In this document: positions 27,060-36,910 of the stretch, in pieces
How the letters are laid out: every line of letters begins with the position of its first letter
How positions within the stretch are numbered: position 1 is the stretch's first letter
Source: Panorpa germanica
Taxonomy: Eukaryota; Arthropoda; Insecta; Mecoptera; Panorpidae
Direction: 5' to 3'
Length of the DNA: 64,000 bases
NCBI GenBank assembly: GCA_963678705.1
Contig: OY783222.1
Span: forward strand, 1 to 64,000
Made by a program: the position numbers and the translations under genes
The notes under the pieces: model-generated
What the model was told of the DNA's origin: nothing
What the model saw: the letters and a program-made list of their open reading frames with translations, nothing else
The model's database searches: none

Positions 27060-27700
27060 CCCTGATATTAGAGCCCTGTATTGAACAATGTCCAGTACCT
27101 CACCCATAAACACCAATTATCACCTTTTGGCTCCATAGCTCTCTATCGTTCCCGCACTTTAAATTTAATTCCTCTGCTGCTTCACCACAGCGCCCAATAC
27201 CAGCACCATGGCACACGTTCCGAAACTATTTATCGCTTCTGATCTGAGCGCCGTTGCCCTTTAGAGCACTGCTCCAATATCCCGCTCCTGCATTTCGAAT
27301 AAAATAAGACTGTGCTTTTGTTCTCCTGCATGCAAATCTCTTAACCATTAATTTTCTTTATTTTCTTTAATTCTACACAATAATTTTCCAGATTTGCACA
27401 TTGTCTTTAAATAATTATTCCCGAAGATAATGTTTGCTAAAATTTACCCGTTCTCGCACATTTAATTTAATTTCACTCCACCGCCACCACTACTTCCAGC
27501 ACCTCGGCACTTGCTCTGCAGCGGCTCTACCTCACAAAGACACTGCCCCATCGCCCTTACTGTCACCTTAAGTGTCACCGCCCTTTAGCGTGTTGACGCC
27601 CAGCACCGCCCTCCCCAATCCCCACAAACATGCACTTCCAATTCGATACTATGGCAGTTCATTTACATAATTAATACTGCACTGTAAATTTACAAACTAA
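27060..27700. repeat. Old repeat, ~300-bp tandem pair, related to palindrome arms
   Basis: The phrase 'tcccgcactttaaatttaatt' near 27150 recurs in altered form as 'tctcgcacatttaatttaatt' near 27450, giving two diverged units about 300 bp apart. The opening 'gctctgtattgaacaat'-like phrase (27075) also occurs in the palindrome arms at about 30846 and 37985. No coding potential is visible. Confidence 0.5.
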
Positions 27701-29290
27701 ATTTAATATTTATATCTGCAATATAATATCTCCTATTATCTCCGCCACTGAAGTAAAATTATCAAAATTTGGGCACAGAAACCTATTTTGCTCGTACCCA
27801 AGATTACATATGCTAAATTATAACTATTTACAAATTATAGCTCTCCAGCTTATTTAAGTGAGTGTTTATCAATCGCAAATGTTGCTTGATAGCAATGATG
27901 TTCGAAGACTTCGCAGGACTAAACCCTCGAACCTAGTAATCTCATCATGTAGAATTGTTCATTGGAGCAATCTCTAGCACACCGTGTATTTATAGAAATG
28001 TAAGCTACTAGATAAGTATATCTATACTTAGTTCTTGTATTATAGAAAAATAAAAAAAAATCAATTCAATCTACTATCCTACTGGATCTTAAGGAATCCT
28101 ACTGGAAGTAATTTAAATATCTAACAAAAGAAAAGAACTATTTTGCTTCTACTTAATGTTCTGCATGCAAAATTATCGTTGTACATCTATATTTTTCACC
28201 AATTTTCGTTATTACTATGTCAATCTATATCTGCATTCAGCTTTGTATTTATATTTAAGCATAATCTACCACTGAACGAAATTTGTCAAATTTTAGGCAC
28301 GAGTACCTATTTTATTAGTATTCAAGGGCATATATTCTAAATTGTAGCCTTTGATCTATATATATTTTATATTTCTGGTTCTTGTCCCCTGGCGACCGCT
28401 GCCCCTGAAAACTTGCTGTTTTCTATAGCTTTTATTTAATGAGCGTTTCTAATTTCAACGTTATTGCTTTTTTGAAACATTGCCCCTAAAATTTTCTCCG
28501 CTACTGAACAAAAATTTTGGTGTTACAATTATTAGCTAATATGCACAATTACCATAGTGTCTCAATACATACCCAAACTTTAAAATTTTTTTATTCAATA
28601 TTTCTGACTTTTTCCGTCCCAACTCTCGTCGCTACTGGAAATTTGAAGTTTTCAATATTTTTCATTAATTAGTATACGCAGTGAACCTACATACTGAATT
28701 TCAACATTGGACCTCTATTCTAACGTTACTCCCAAAAATTCGCGCCGCTACTGAATTATAATTTTCGTGTTCTATATATTGTCAAATATGCTCAATTAGT
28801 GTATCTATACATATTCTAACTTAAAATTTTCTTCATTAAATATTTCTAGATTTCAGGGTCTCAACTCCCGCCGCCACTGAAAGTTTAGGGTTTTCTATTT
28901 TTATTTATTAGTTACTGTGTACAGTGAGTCTACATACCAAATTTCTATATTCTAACTCTATTCTAACATTGCCTCCAGAAATTCGCGCCGCTACTTTATA
29001 ATTTATCATTTTGGTGTTCTGATTATTGGCCAATATGCACAATTAGTGTCTATACACGTCATAAGTTAAAATTTTCTTTATTCAATATTTCTAAATTTTA
29101 GTCTAAACTTGAGGTTTACATTTTTTCTTCCTTAATACTACAATACTTAATAACACTGTCTACAGCGAACCAAATTTCAACGTTCTAACTTTATTCTACA
29201 TTGCCCAGTGAAATTCGTGTCGCTATTGAGTTCAAATTTCAGAATTCTAATTTTTGGAAAATAAATTAAATTATAAACTAAATTCTCAGT
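27700..29290. repeat. Degenerate tandem repeat, ~240-bp units
   Basis: A motif 'ttcgcgccgctac' or a close variant occurs near 28496, 28740, 28980 and 29214, a step of about 240 bp. Between these lie shared phrases such as 'tattctaac' and 'caatatgcacaattagtgtc'. Earlier, more diverged units appear near 27738 and 28262 ('ccactgaa' followed by a similar downstream sequence). The units differ strongly from one another, so this is an old, decaying array. No gene is seen in it. Confidence 0.7.
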
Positions 29291-29649
29291 GTTCTATCAA
29301 TTCTTGTTCATGGGATATTTGCAAAGGATTTTTTTTGGAATTTTCCAGTTTTTCCTAAAATACTTCTTCCAGGGAAATTCAGGAAAAATATATATAATAT
29401 AATATATAGTTACTTACATACGATTTAAACATAAAAAAACATGGTTTTTTCGATAATATTTAACTTAATGTATAATATCGCCATCTATATTTCGTGAATC
29501 AAAATATTACACTCCTTAATCTCTAAATTTAAGCTTTGCAAAACAATAATTTAAAAAATAATTAAAAACACTATAGCACATGAAAATAATCTATAAGAAA
29601 CAAATAATTTTATAAGACACTAAGTACACTAGTTTTAAAAATGACAATT
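29291..29649. other. AT-rich interval downstream of the SKP1-like gene
   Basis: This should hold the 3' untranslated region of the minus-strand SKP1-like gene. No clear polyadenylation signal could be chosen with confidence. A phrase near 29345-29390 ('ggaattttccagtttttcc') faintly resembles the reverse of Helitron R3. Nothing else is seen. Confidence 0.4.
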
Positions 29650-30306
29650 TCATTTTTTGGCATCAGAAGGGCCTTCTTCGACATCTACATCGCATTGTTT
29701 TCTTTTTTGTTCATATGTCGTACAAAATGTTAAATTTGTTTTTATTTCCTCAGCAGATTTATTGCATATAAGAGGTGCCATAACCTGCGCAATTATCCGC
29801 CGTAATTCGATAACGCCAATCTGATTAGCATATTCTACTATATCAAGGGTTTCTTCATTCACAGGCTCGAAGAAGTGTCTATCCCAGTCTGTAATCTCAA
29901 CGTCCTTCAAATTTTCCTTATGGTGGTCTAGCCAGTTAATTATCTATTAAAAATTGATTTAAATAAATCCTAACTACTGTTACAATCAGTTCCTACTTCG
30001 CTAGTTCCTGCTTCCTACTTCAATTCCGTGGAATGGAGTCACTTAGTTCCATGATTGACAATGAAATTAAGTCACCAATTAATAAAGAAATTATAAAAAT
30101 CTATTTATATTATATAAAGTATATGAAGTAAATACCTTTTTTAGGGTGTAGGAGGGGACATCAATTTTTATATCAAGCTCTTCTTCTGGCTCCAGCGTTT
30201 GTAACATAATTTGAATGTAGTCCGAAGTAGAAAAGCACCTTTCATCGACTACGAAGACAATCTCATCACTAGATGTTAATTTGATACATCTCGGTTTCGG
30301 TTCGGT
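29650..30306 (-). CDS. Divergent SKP1-like protein (SCF ubiquitin ligase adaptor family)
   Basis: Two exons join cleanly. The first exon visible runs 30306-30136 (57 codons, phase 0) and ends AAG/GTATTT; the second runs 29943-29650 (97 codons plus TGA) after an intron ending TTTTAATAG. Exon 1 reads IKLTSSDEIVFVVDERCF, matching the start of the SKP1 BTB/POZ fold; exon 2 reads IINWLDHHK, then DWDRHFFEPVNEETL, then LRRIIAQVMAPLICNKSAEEI, matching the SKP1 dimerisation domain that binds F-box proteins. Known SKP1 proteins are about 160 residues, so this is nearly full length. The start codon is not visible: the sequence before exon 1 ends TTTGCAG, a good splice acceptor, so a short 5' exon is probably missing. 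The end reads CDVDVEEGPSDAKK instead of the usual tryptophan-rich tail. SKP1 links cullin to F-box proteins; whether this diverged copy does so is unknown. It could be a paralogue or a young pseudogene, though both exons are open. Confidence 0.78.
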
Positions 30307-30371
30307 CTGCAAATAAATAATTTCAAGTAAGTTGTTTTCAACATTTTAACAAAATGACTTATAAACTCTTG

Positions 30372-30372
<1 letters not shown>

Positions 30373-30442
<70 letters not shown>
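30373..30442. repeat. (TA)n microsatellite, about 35 repeats
   Basis: Uninterrupted TA repeat ending directly at the mariner terminus 'cgaggcgtg'. It marks the outer left edge of the palindromic rearrangement. Confidence 0.97.
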
Positions 30443-30443
<1 letters not shown>

Positions 30444-30646
30444 GAGGCGTGTTTTTTAAGTAAGTACCGTTTTGAAATTAAAAAAAGACGTGCAAAGATA
30501 TCGCAATAATTTTATTTTTACATGAAAGCCTGTACCTTAATCTACTTTTCTACATAATTTCCGTGAATATTGAGGCACTTGTCATAACGTGGCACCAGTT
30601 TTTGAATACCCTCCTCATAAAATTCTGCCGCCTGACTTGTTAACCA
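30443..30646 (-). mobile_element. Mariner 3' end fragment (204 bp)
   Basis: This segment matches 34434-34637, the terminal part of the minus-strand mariner, over its whole length as far as I can read. It includes the terminal inverted repeat and the last ~110 bases of the transposase frame. It stops at 'gttaacca' and passes directly into the outer end of the palindrome's left arm. It has only one terminus, so it is not a separate insertion but the product of a break and switch. Confidence 0.88.
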
Positions 30647-31926
30647 TAAGTTCATATTCGTTCAAATATACATTTATATGTCAACTAGCGCTTCTCCCTG
30701 TTGCAAGGCGACGTGCATATAATATTTGTGATTAAATTTAAATTGGACTGTAATTTGGTCTTATTTTTAAGTAATGTTGGCTAATATAAGTGTTTCTTAA
30801 AATCTATTTTCACCTATTTTACCCTGAACTTACCATTTACTGCCAATGAAGCTCTGTATTGAACAATACCCGACGCCACAACTCTTGCGCCATAGCCACT
30901 TAGCACCCCAACCCCTTATCAATCCTGTTACCGCACTTACAATTCAATTCAATTCCCCTACCCAGCATATTCATATGACATTGAACACGGTCAAATTTAT
31001 TCACCTTTTATACCTGAGTGACTATACAAACCGCCGGTCGATCTAACGAATCGTATAAGAGAGTAAATTAACAAAATATAGGGATTTATAAAATACTATC
31101 AGCTTTTGGGTTATGTGAAATATTTATAACTTATTAATAACTATTATAAATGCTCAATGAATAGAAGCATCTCGGAATCTGTTCATGATACTGCCTGGAG
31201 CTGCCATCGGTGCAGATCTTGGTGATAGTAGCAAACTACTATTCCTTATTCCGATATTAAGTCCAGCGTTTGTCTTAACGCAAAACAATGTTTGTTTAAT
31301 ATATTTGATTTATATATATATGTGGAAAACGAGAGTACAATCCCAATTCTGATGTGGAAAATAAGAACTATCCAACTTCTTATGTGGAAAACAATAACCA
31401 ATCGCACTTCTCTGATGTGGAATCAAGGTACCCTTATTTAATTTAGGGCAAATGTCAATTCAATTAATATTCAACTATGCAATATCTTAGTTACTTGTCA
31501 GGATGATAAAGAATCACATAATTTGTTTAATACATTTATTTAATAAAATAATAACGATGATAATAATAATGATAATAATACAATAAGGTTACAATATAAA
31601 CGTTGGTATTTACTTTACAAATACAGAACAATAAATGCTCAAACCATCTTAAGTTCTAGTTAATATATACTCAGTCCTACATTAGTTTTCAGCTTGACTT
31701 AATAGGTTTATTTTTAATACTTTTAAGAATACGTTTAGTTAATTTCGGTAAGCACATTCCCTTACGTATTCAGTCAGTGGTTTAAAGTTTCACACATTTT
31801 AATTGCTTTAACCTTACACTTGGTTTCCGTTCAAACTATACCCTCATTAATCACATTCTTTACGACTTTCCTAGACCGGGTGTTATAGTTATGATTACTT
31901 TGTATGCTCGATTTATTTTTACAACC

Positions 31927-31928
<2 letters not shown>
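30647..31928 (+). repeat. Outer part of left palindrome arm
   Basis: Non-coding, AT-rich. It holds an old repeat phrase shared with 27075 (30846-31000), and a ~40-bp phrase shared with 22310 ('caccgatggcggctc', here near 31190-31230). There is also a short run of about four 'tgtggaaaa' units 31-38 bp apart (31319-31430) and an 'ataataatgataataata' stretch near 31560. The mirrored copy is at 36908-38190. No gene is seen. Confidence 0.7.

Positions 31929-32022
<94 letters not shown>
31929..32022. repeat. (TA)n microsatellite, left arm
   Basis: About 46 TA repeats directly abutting the truncated 5' end of an R1-type LINE. Its mirror at 36821-36907 is 6 bp shorter. Confidence 0.97.
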
Positions 32023-32025
<3 letters not shown>

Positions 32026-32946
32026 CTCGCTCCTGAAAAAACGGAGGCAATCGTACTTTATGGTGGAAGAAAACTGAAGGAAATACCCTTGGAGGTAGGC
32101 ACAATGAAAATTAAATCCAAAGAACACTTAAAGTACCTGGGGCTCTATATTGGAAGGAATGCAGACATGAAGCAACATGTTATACAAGCGGCCAAGAAAT
32201 CCGAAGAAAAACTTATGACGTTAAGTAGACTAATGCCAAATCTGAAGGGACCGAAGGCAAGTAAGAGAAGAGTGTTAGCGTCGGTGGTTCACTCAATAAT
32301 GCTGTATGCTGCACCGATATGGGAAGAAGCTGTAAAACTCAAAAAATATAGAAATATGTTATTGAGTGTGCAACGTAGAATGGCAATACGTGTGAGTAGT
32401 GCTTATCGCACAATCTCGGCAGAAGCTGTCCAGGTGATAAGCGGAATAGTACCTCTGGCACTACTGGTGGAAGAGCGGAAAAGGGTCTATATGGAAAAAG
32501 AAGAAAAACACCAGGAAGTAAGGAAAGAAGTTTTAAAAAAGTGGCAATGCGAGTGGGAGAAAGAGACCGGTAAAGCGGTGTGGATTAAAAGGCTAATACG
32601 GAAGATCAGTACTTGGAAAAATCGAAAATACGGGGAAATTGATTATTTTATAACACAATTTCTCGGAGGACATGGATGCTTTGGGAGTTACTTGAAGAGA
32701 TTCAAAAAGAGAGAGTCCGACAAATGTTGGTACTGTGAACATGTCGATACACCAGAACATACGTTCTTCTATTGTGGCCGATGGACGATGGAAAGGGAAG
32801 AAGTACGGACGATAACGGGAACCACACTGACCGTAGATAATATTGTTAATATTATGGTGGAGAAGGAAGAGTATTGGAGTGCGGTTCGAGTCTTCGTCAC
32901 GAAAATTCTCAAAACCAAGGAAGTGGACGTCAACACAACATCGTAA
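32023..32946 (+). pseudogene. R1-type LINE ORF2, C-terminal portion
   Basis: The frame, about 308 codons after the TA tract, reads LAPEKTEAIVLYGG and then LKYLGLYIG, the region just after the catalytic core of R1-clade reverse transcriptases. Further on, RRVLASVVHSIMLYAAPIW is the typical thumb-region block. Near the end, CWYCEHVDTPEHTFFYC gives the C-terminal CCHC zinc knuckle of this clade. The frame is open to its stop at 32944-32946, but the endonuclease and the catalytic FADD motif are absent. The TA tract also translates as a Tyr-Ile run, which is not part of the protein. Identical in the other arm. Confidence 0.85.
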
Positions 32947-33070
32947 CCGGAACTCGGGTATCAAGATCCAGTCTGAAGGAATGCAATTGCGGTACCAGAA
33001 CGTCCCGACGGGCTGTCAGGCGACAGTCTTATAGAAGATTTCTCCTCCTCACCACAAAAAAAAAAAAAAA
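32023..33070 (+). mobile_element. R1-type LINE, 5'-truncated copy, left arm
   Basis: Starts abruptly at the (TA)n tract and ends in 15 A residues (33056-33070) followed by more TA. It contains only the end of the reverse-transcriptase ORF and a ~110-bp 3' untranslated region. A truncated 5' end and an A tail are what target-primed reverse transcription leaves. TA on both sides means that it landed in a TA microsatellite. Confidence 0.82.
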
Positions 33071-33078
33071 TATATATA

Positions 33079-34409
33079 CGAGGCATGTTTTTTAAGTAAG
33101 TACCGTTCTGCGTTTCCGCCTTTGCAGCGCTACGGTCGGCGTTCCGCGCATGCGCGCTGGTTACCTACATCTCTTTTCTACGCACTGACGCCATTACAGT
33201 CTGATTCTTCATTGTATACGTTGTTTACTGAGTGTTTAAGATGCTTCCGACAATCGTCAGTCCCGCCGATTGTGAAGTACGGGCTGTTATACGATTTCTT
33301 AGTGCTAAAGGCGTAAACCGATCGATATTCATCGTGAGATCTGTGAAGTTTACGGACAAAACATTATGAGTGATGAAATGGTAAGGAAATGGGTGAGAGC
33401 ATTTAAATATGGCCGCACAAATGTGCATGATGAAGAACGGAGTGGGCGTCCTTCGGTCTTTAATGAAGATTTTGTGCAGAAAGTGGAAGAAAAGGTGAGA
33501 GAAAACAGACGCTTTACAATTTCATCAATGTGCGACTGGTTTCCTCAATATTCTCGTAGGGTTTTGTATCGCATTGTGACCGAGAACTTGAATTACCGGA
33601 AATTGTGTTCACGTTGGGTTCCAAAAATGTTGACGGATTTACACAAAACCCAACGTTTAGGCAGTGCATTGACTTTCCTTGAGCGGTACCACAATGAAGG
33701 TGAAGATTTTTTAGACCAAATTGTTACTGGTGACGAAACATGGGTGGCCTACGTCACACCAGAATCAAAACAACAATCCATGGAATGGCGACATTCATCA
33801 TCACCCAAAAGAGTGAAGTTTAAGCAAACAATCTCTGCCCGGAAAATCATGTGCACAGTTTTTTGGGACAAAAAAGGAGTATTGCTAGTGGAGTTTCTGC
33901 CTCGTAATGAGACAATCAATGCAGCGTCTTATTGTGAGACATTGAACAATCTGCGTCGTGCAATCCAGAACAAAAGACGTGGCAAGTTGAGTAAGGGTAT
34001 CGTTTTGCTGCATGACAATGCCCGTCCACATGTGGCTAATCGGACCAAAGATCTCATCAAATCTTTTAAATGGAAAACTCTAGATCATCCTCCATACAGC
34101 CCTGATCTGGTGCCCAGCGACTACCATTTGTTCCTGCACTTGAAGAAACACCTGGGTGGTCAGCGTCTTCAAGACGATAACGAAGTCAAAACAGTTGTGA
34201 TACAGTGGTTAACAAGTCAGGCGGCAGAATTTTATGAGGAGGGTATTCAAAAACTGGTGCCACGTTATGACAAGTGCCTCAATATTCACGGAAATTATGT
34301 AGAAAAGTAGATTAAGGTACAGGCTTTCATGTAAAAATAAAATTATTGCGATATCTTTGCACGTCTTTTTTTAATTTCAAAACGGTACTTACTTAAAAAA
34401 CACGCCTCG
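33079..34409 (+). mobile_element. Full-length mariner transposon, left arm
   Basis: 1331 bp between TA dinucleotides. Inverted ends of about 30 bp read 'cgaggcatgttttttaagta' on the left and, reversed, 'cgaggcgtgttttttaagta' on the right. TA duplication is the mariner signature, although here the TA-rich surroundings make it uninformative alone. It holds one transposase gene with a single frame break, so the copy is complete in structure but probably inactive. Confidence 0.93.
33241..34310 (+). pseudogene. Mariner transposase (one 5' frameshift), left arm
   Basis: Mariner transposases cut and paste their own element. The N-terminal part starts at ATG 33241 (MLPTIVSPADCEVRAVIRFL). The rest is open from about 33315 in another frame (KPIDIHREICEVYGQNIMSDEM...), ending at 34310. 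One missing base near 33314 separates the two, in a family where this region is normally continuous; total length would be near 355 residues. The catalytic DD34D set is visible: TGDETWV, HDNARPH and YSPDLVPSDY; WVPKML precedes them in its usual place. The ORF from Met 33366 lacks the first part of the DNA-binding helix-turn-helix domain. Active-site residues look intact, so the frameshift and the N-terminal loss are the visible defects. Confidence 0.9.
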
Positions 34410-34433
34410 TATATATATATATATATATATATA
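34410..34433. repeat. (TA)12 at the palindrome centre
   Basis: Twelve TA repeats lie exactly between the two mariner ends. A TA tract is its own reverse complement, so the true point of fold-back could be anywhere in it. Confidence 0.95.
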
Positions 34434-35764
34434 CGAGGCGTGTTTTTTAAGTAAGTACCGTTTTGAAATTAAAAAAAGACGTGCAAAGATATCGCAATAA
34501 TTTTATTTTTACATGAAAGCCTGTACCTTAATCTACTTTTCTACATAATTTCCGTGAATATTGAGGCACTTGTCATAACGTGGCACCAGTTTTTGAATAC
34601 CCTCCTCATAAAATTCTGCCGCCTGACTTGTTAACCACTGTATCACAACTGTTTTGACTTCGTTATCGTCTTGAAGACGCTGACCACCCAGGTGTTTCTT
34701 CAAGTGCAGGAACAAATGGTAGTCGCTGGGCACCAGATCAGGGCTGTATGGAGGATGATCTAGAGTTTTCCATTTAAAAGATTTGATGAGATCTTTGGTC
34801 CGATTAGCCACATGTGGACGGGCATTGTCATGCAGCAAAACGATACCCTTACTCAACTTGCCACGTCTTTTGTTCTGGATTGCACGACGCAGATTGTTCA
34901 ATGTCTCACAATAAGACGCTGCATTGATTGTCTCATTACGAGGCAGAAACTCCACTAGCAATACTCCTTTTTTGTCCCAAAAAACTGTGCACATGATTTT
35001 CCGGGCAGAGATTGTTTGCTTAAACTTCACTCTTTTGGGTGATGATGAATGTCGCCATTCCATGGATTGTTGTTTTGATTCTGGTGTGACGTAGGCCACC
35101 CATGTTTCGTCACCAGTAACAATTTGGTCTAAAAAATCTTCACCTTCATTGTGGTACCGCTCAAGGAAAGTCAATGCACTGCCTAAACGTTGGGTTTTGT
35201 GTAAATCCGTCAACATTTTTGGAACCCAACGTGAACACAATTTCCGGTAATTCAAGTTCTCGGTCACAATGCGATACAAAACCCTACGAGAATATTGAGG
35301 AAACCAGTCGCACATTGATGAAATTGTAAAGCGTCTGTTTTCTCTCACCTTTTCTTCCACTTTCTGCACAAAATCTTCATTAAAGACCGAAGGACGCCCA
35401 CTCCGTTCTTCATCATGCACATTTGTGCGGCCATATTTAAATGCTCTCACCCATTTCCTTACCATTTCATCACTCATAATGTTTTGTCCGTAAACTTCAC
35501 AGATCTCACGATGAATATCGATCGGTTTACGCCTTTAGCACTAAGAAATCGTATAACAGCCCGTACTTCACAATCGGCGGGACTGACGATTGTCGGAAGC
35601 ATCTTAAACACTCAGTAAACAACGTATACAATGAAGAATCAGACTGTAATGGCGTCAGTGCGTAGAAAAGAGATGTAGGTAACCAGCGCGCATGCGCGGA
35701 ACGCCGACCGTAGCGCTGCAAAGGCGGAAACGCAGAACGGTACTTACTTAAAAAACATGCCTCG
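34434..35764 (-). mobile_element. Full-length mariner transposon, right arm
   Basis: Mirror image of 33079-34409, with the same 1331-bp length, the same ends and the same transposase frame break. It is a product of the arm duplication, not of an independent transposition. Confidence 0.93.
34533..35602 (-). pseudogene. Mariner transposase (same frameshift), right arm
   Basis: Mirror copy of 33241-34310. The 314-codon open frame (35477-34533) is identical in translation to the left-arm copy, and the N-terminal piece is again split off by the same one-base loss (about 35529). TGDETWV, HDNARPH and YSPDLVPSDY are present. Sharing the same defect shows that the two copies arose by duplicating one already broken element. 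Confidence 0.9.
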
Positions 35765-35772
35765 TATATATA

Positions 35773-36817
35773 TTTTTTTTTTTTTTTGTGGTGAGGAGGA
35801 GAAATCTTCTATAAGACTGTCGCCTGACAGCCCGTCGGGACGTTCTGGTACCGCAATTGCATTCCTTCAGACTGGATCTTGATACCCGAGTTCCGGTTAC
35901 GATGTTGTGTTGACGTCCACTTCCTTGGTTTTGAGAATTTTCGTGACGAAGACTCGAACCGCACTCCAATACTCTTCCTTCTCCACCATAATATTAACAA
36001 TATTATCTACGGTCAGTGTGGTTCCCGTTATCGTCCGTACTTCTTCCCTTTCCATCGTCCATCGGCCACAATAGAAGAACGTATGTTCTGGTGTATCGAC
36101 ATGTTCACAGTACCAACATTTGTCGGACTCTCTCTTTTTGAATCTCTTCAAGTAACTCCCAAAGCATCCATGTCCTCCGAGAAATTGTGTTATAAAATAA
36201 TCAATTTCCCCGTATTTTCGATTTTTCCAAGTACTGATCTTCCGTATTAGCCTTTTAATCCACACCGCTTTACCGGTCTCTTTCTCCCACTCGCATTGCC
36301 ACTTTTTTAAAACTTCTTTCCTTACTTCCTGGTGTTTTTCTTCTTTTTCCATATAGACCCTTTTCCGCTCTTCCACCAGTAGTGCCAGAGGTACTATTCC
36401 GCTTATCACCTGGACAGCTTCTGCCGAGATTGTGCGATAAGCACTACTCACACGTATTGCCATTCTACGTTGCACACTCAATAACATATTTCTATATTTT
36501 TTGAGTTTTACAGCTTCTTCCCATATCGGTGCAGCATACAGCATTATTGAGTGAACCACCGACGCTAACACTCTTCTCTTACTTGCCTTCGGTCCCTTCA
36601 GATTTGGCATTAGTCTACTTAACGTCATAAGTTTTTCTTCGGATTTCTTGGCCGCTTGTATAACATGTTGCTTCATGTCTGCATTCCTTCCAATATAGAG
36701 CCCCAGGTACTTTAAGTGTTCTTTGGATTTAATTTTCATTGTGCCTACCTCCAAGGGTATTTCCTTCAGTTTTCTTCCACCATAAAGTACGATTGCCTCC
36801 GTTTTTTCAGGAGCGAG

Positions 36818-36820
<3 letters not shown>
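35773..36820 (-). mobile_element. R1-type LINE, 5'-truncated copy, right arm
   Basis: Mirror of 32023-33070: the A tail lies at 35773-35787 (as T on the plus strand), the C-terminal reverse-transcriptase frame at 36820-35897, and the truncated end abuts the TA tract at 36821. The translation is the same as in the left arm. Confidence 0.82.

Positions 36821-36907
<87 letters not shown>
36821..36907. repeat. (TA)n microsatellite, right arm
   Basis: Mirror of 31929-32022, shorter by 6 bp; this is the only arm difference found. Confidence 0.95.

Positions 36908-36910
<3 letters not shown>

Noticed and set aside
31831-32127. Frames with long Tyr-Ile runs on both strands around the TA tract
   Set aside because: They are translations of (TA)n joined to LINE sequence, not real protein.
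32593-33316. Other frames over the R1-type LINE and the mariner leader, and their mirrors in the right arm
   Set aside because: They are shadow frames of the LINE reverse transcriptase, or the untranslated leader of the mariner.
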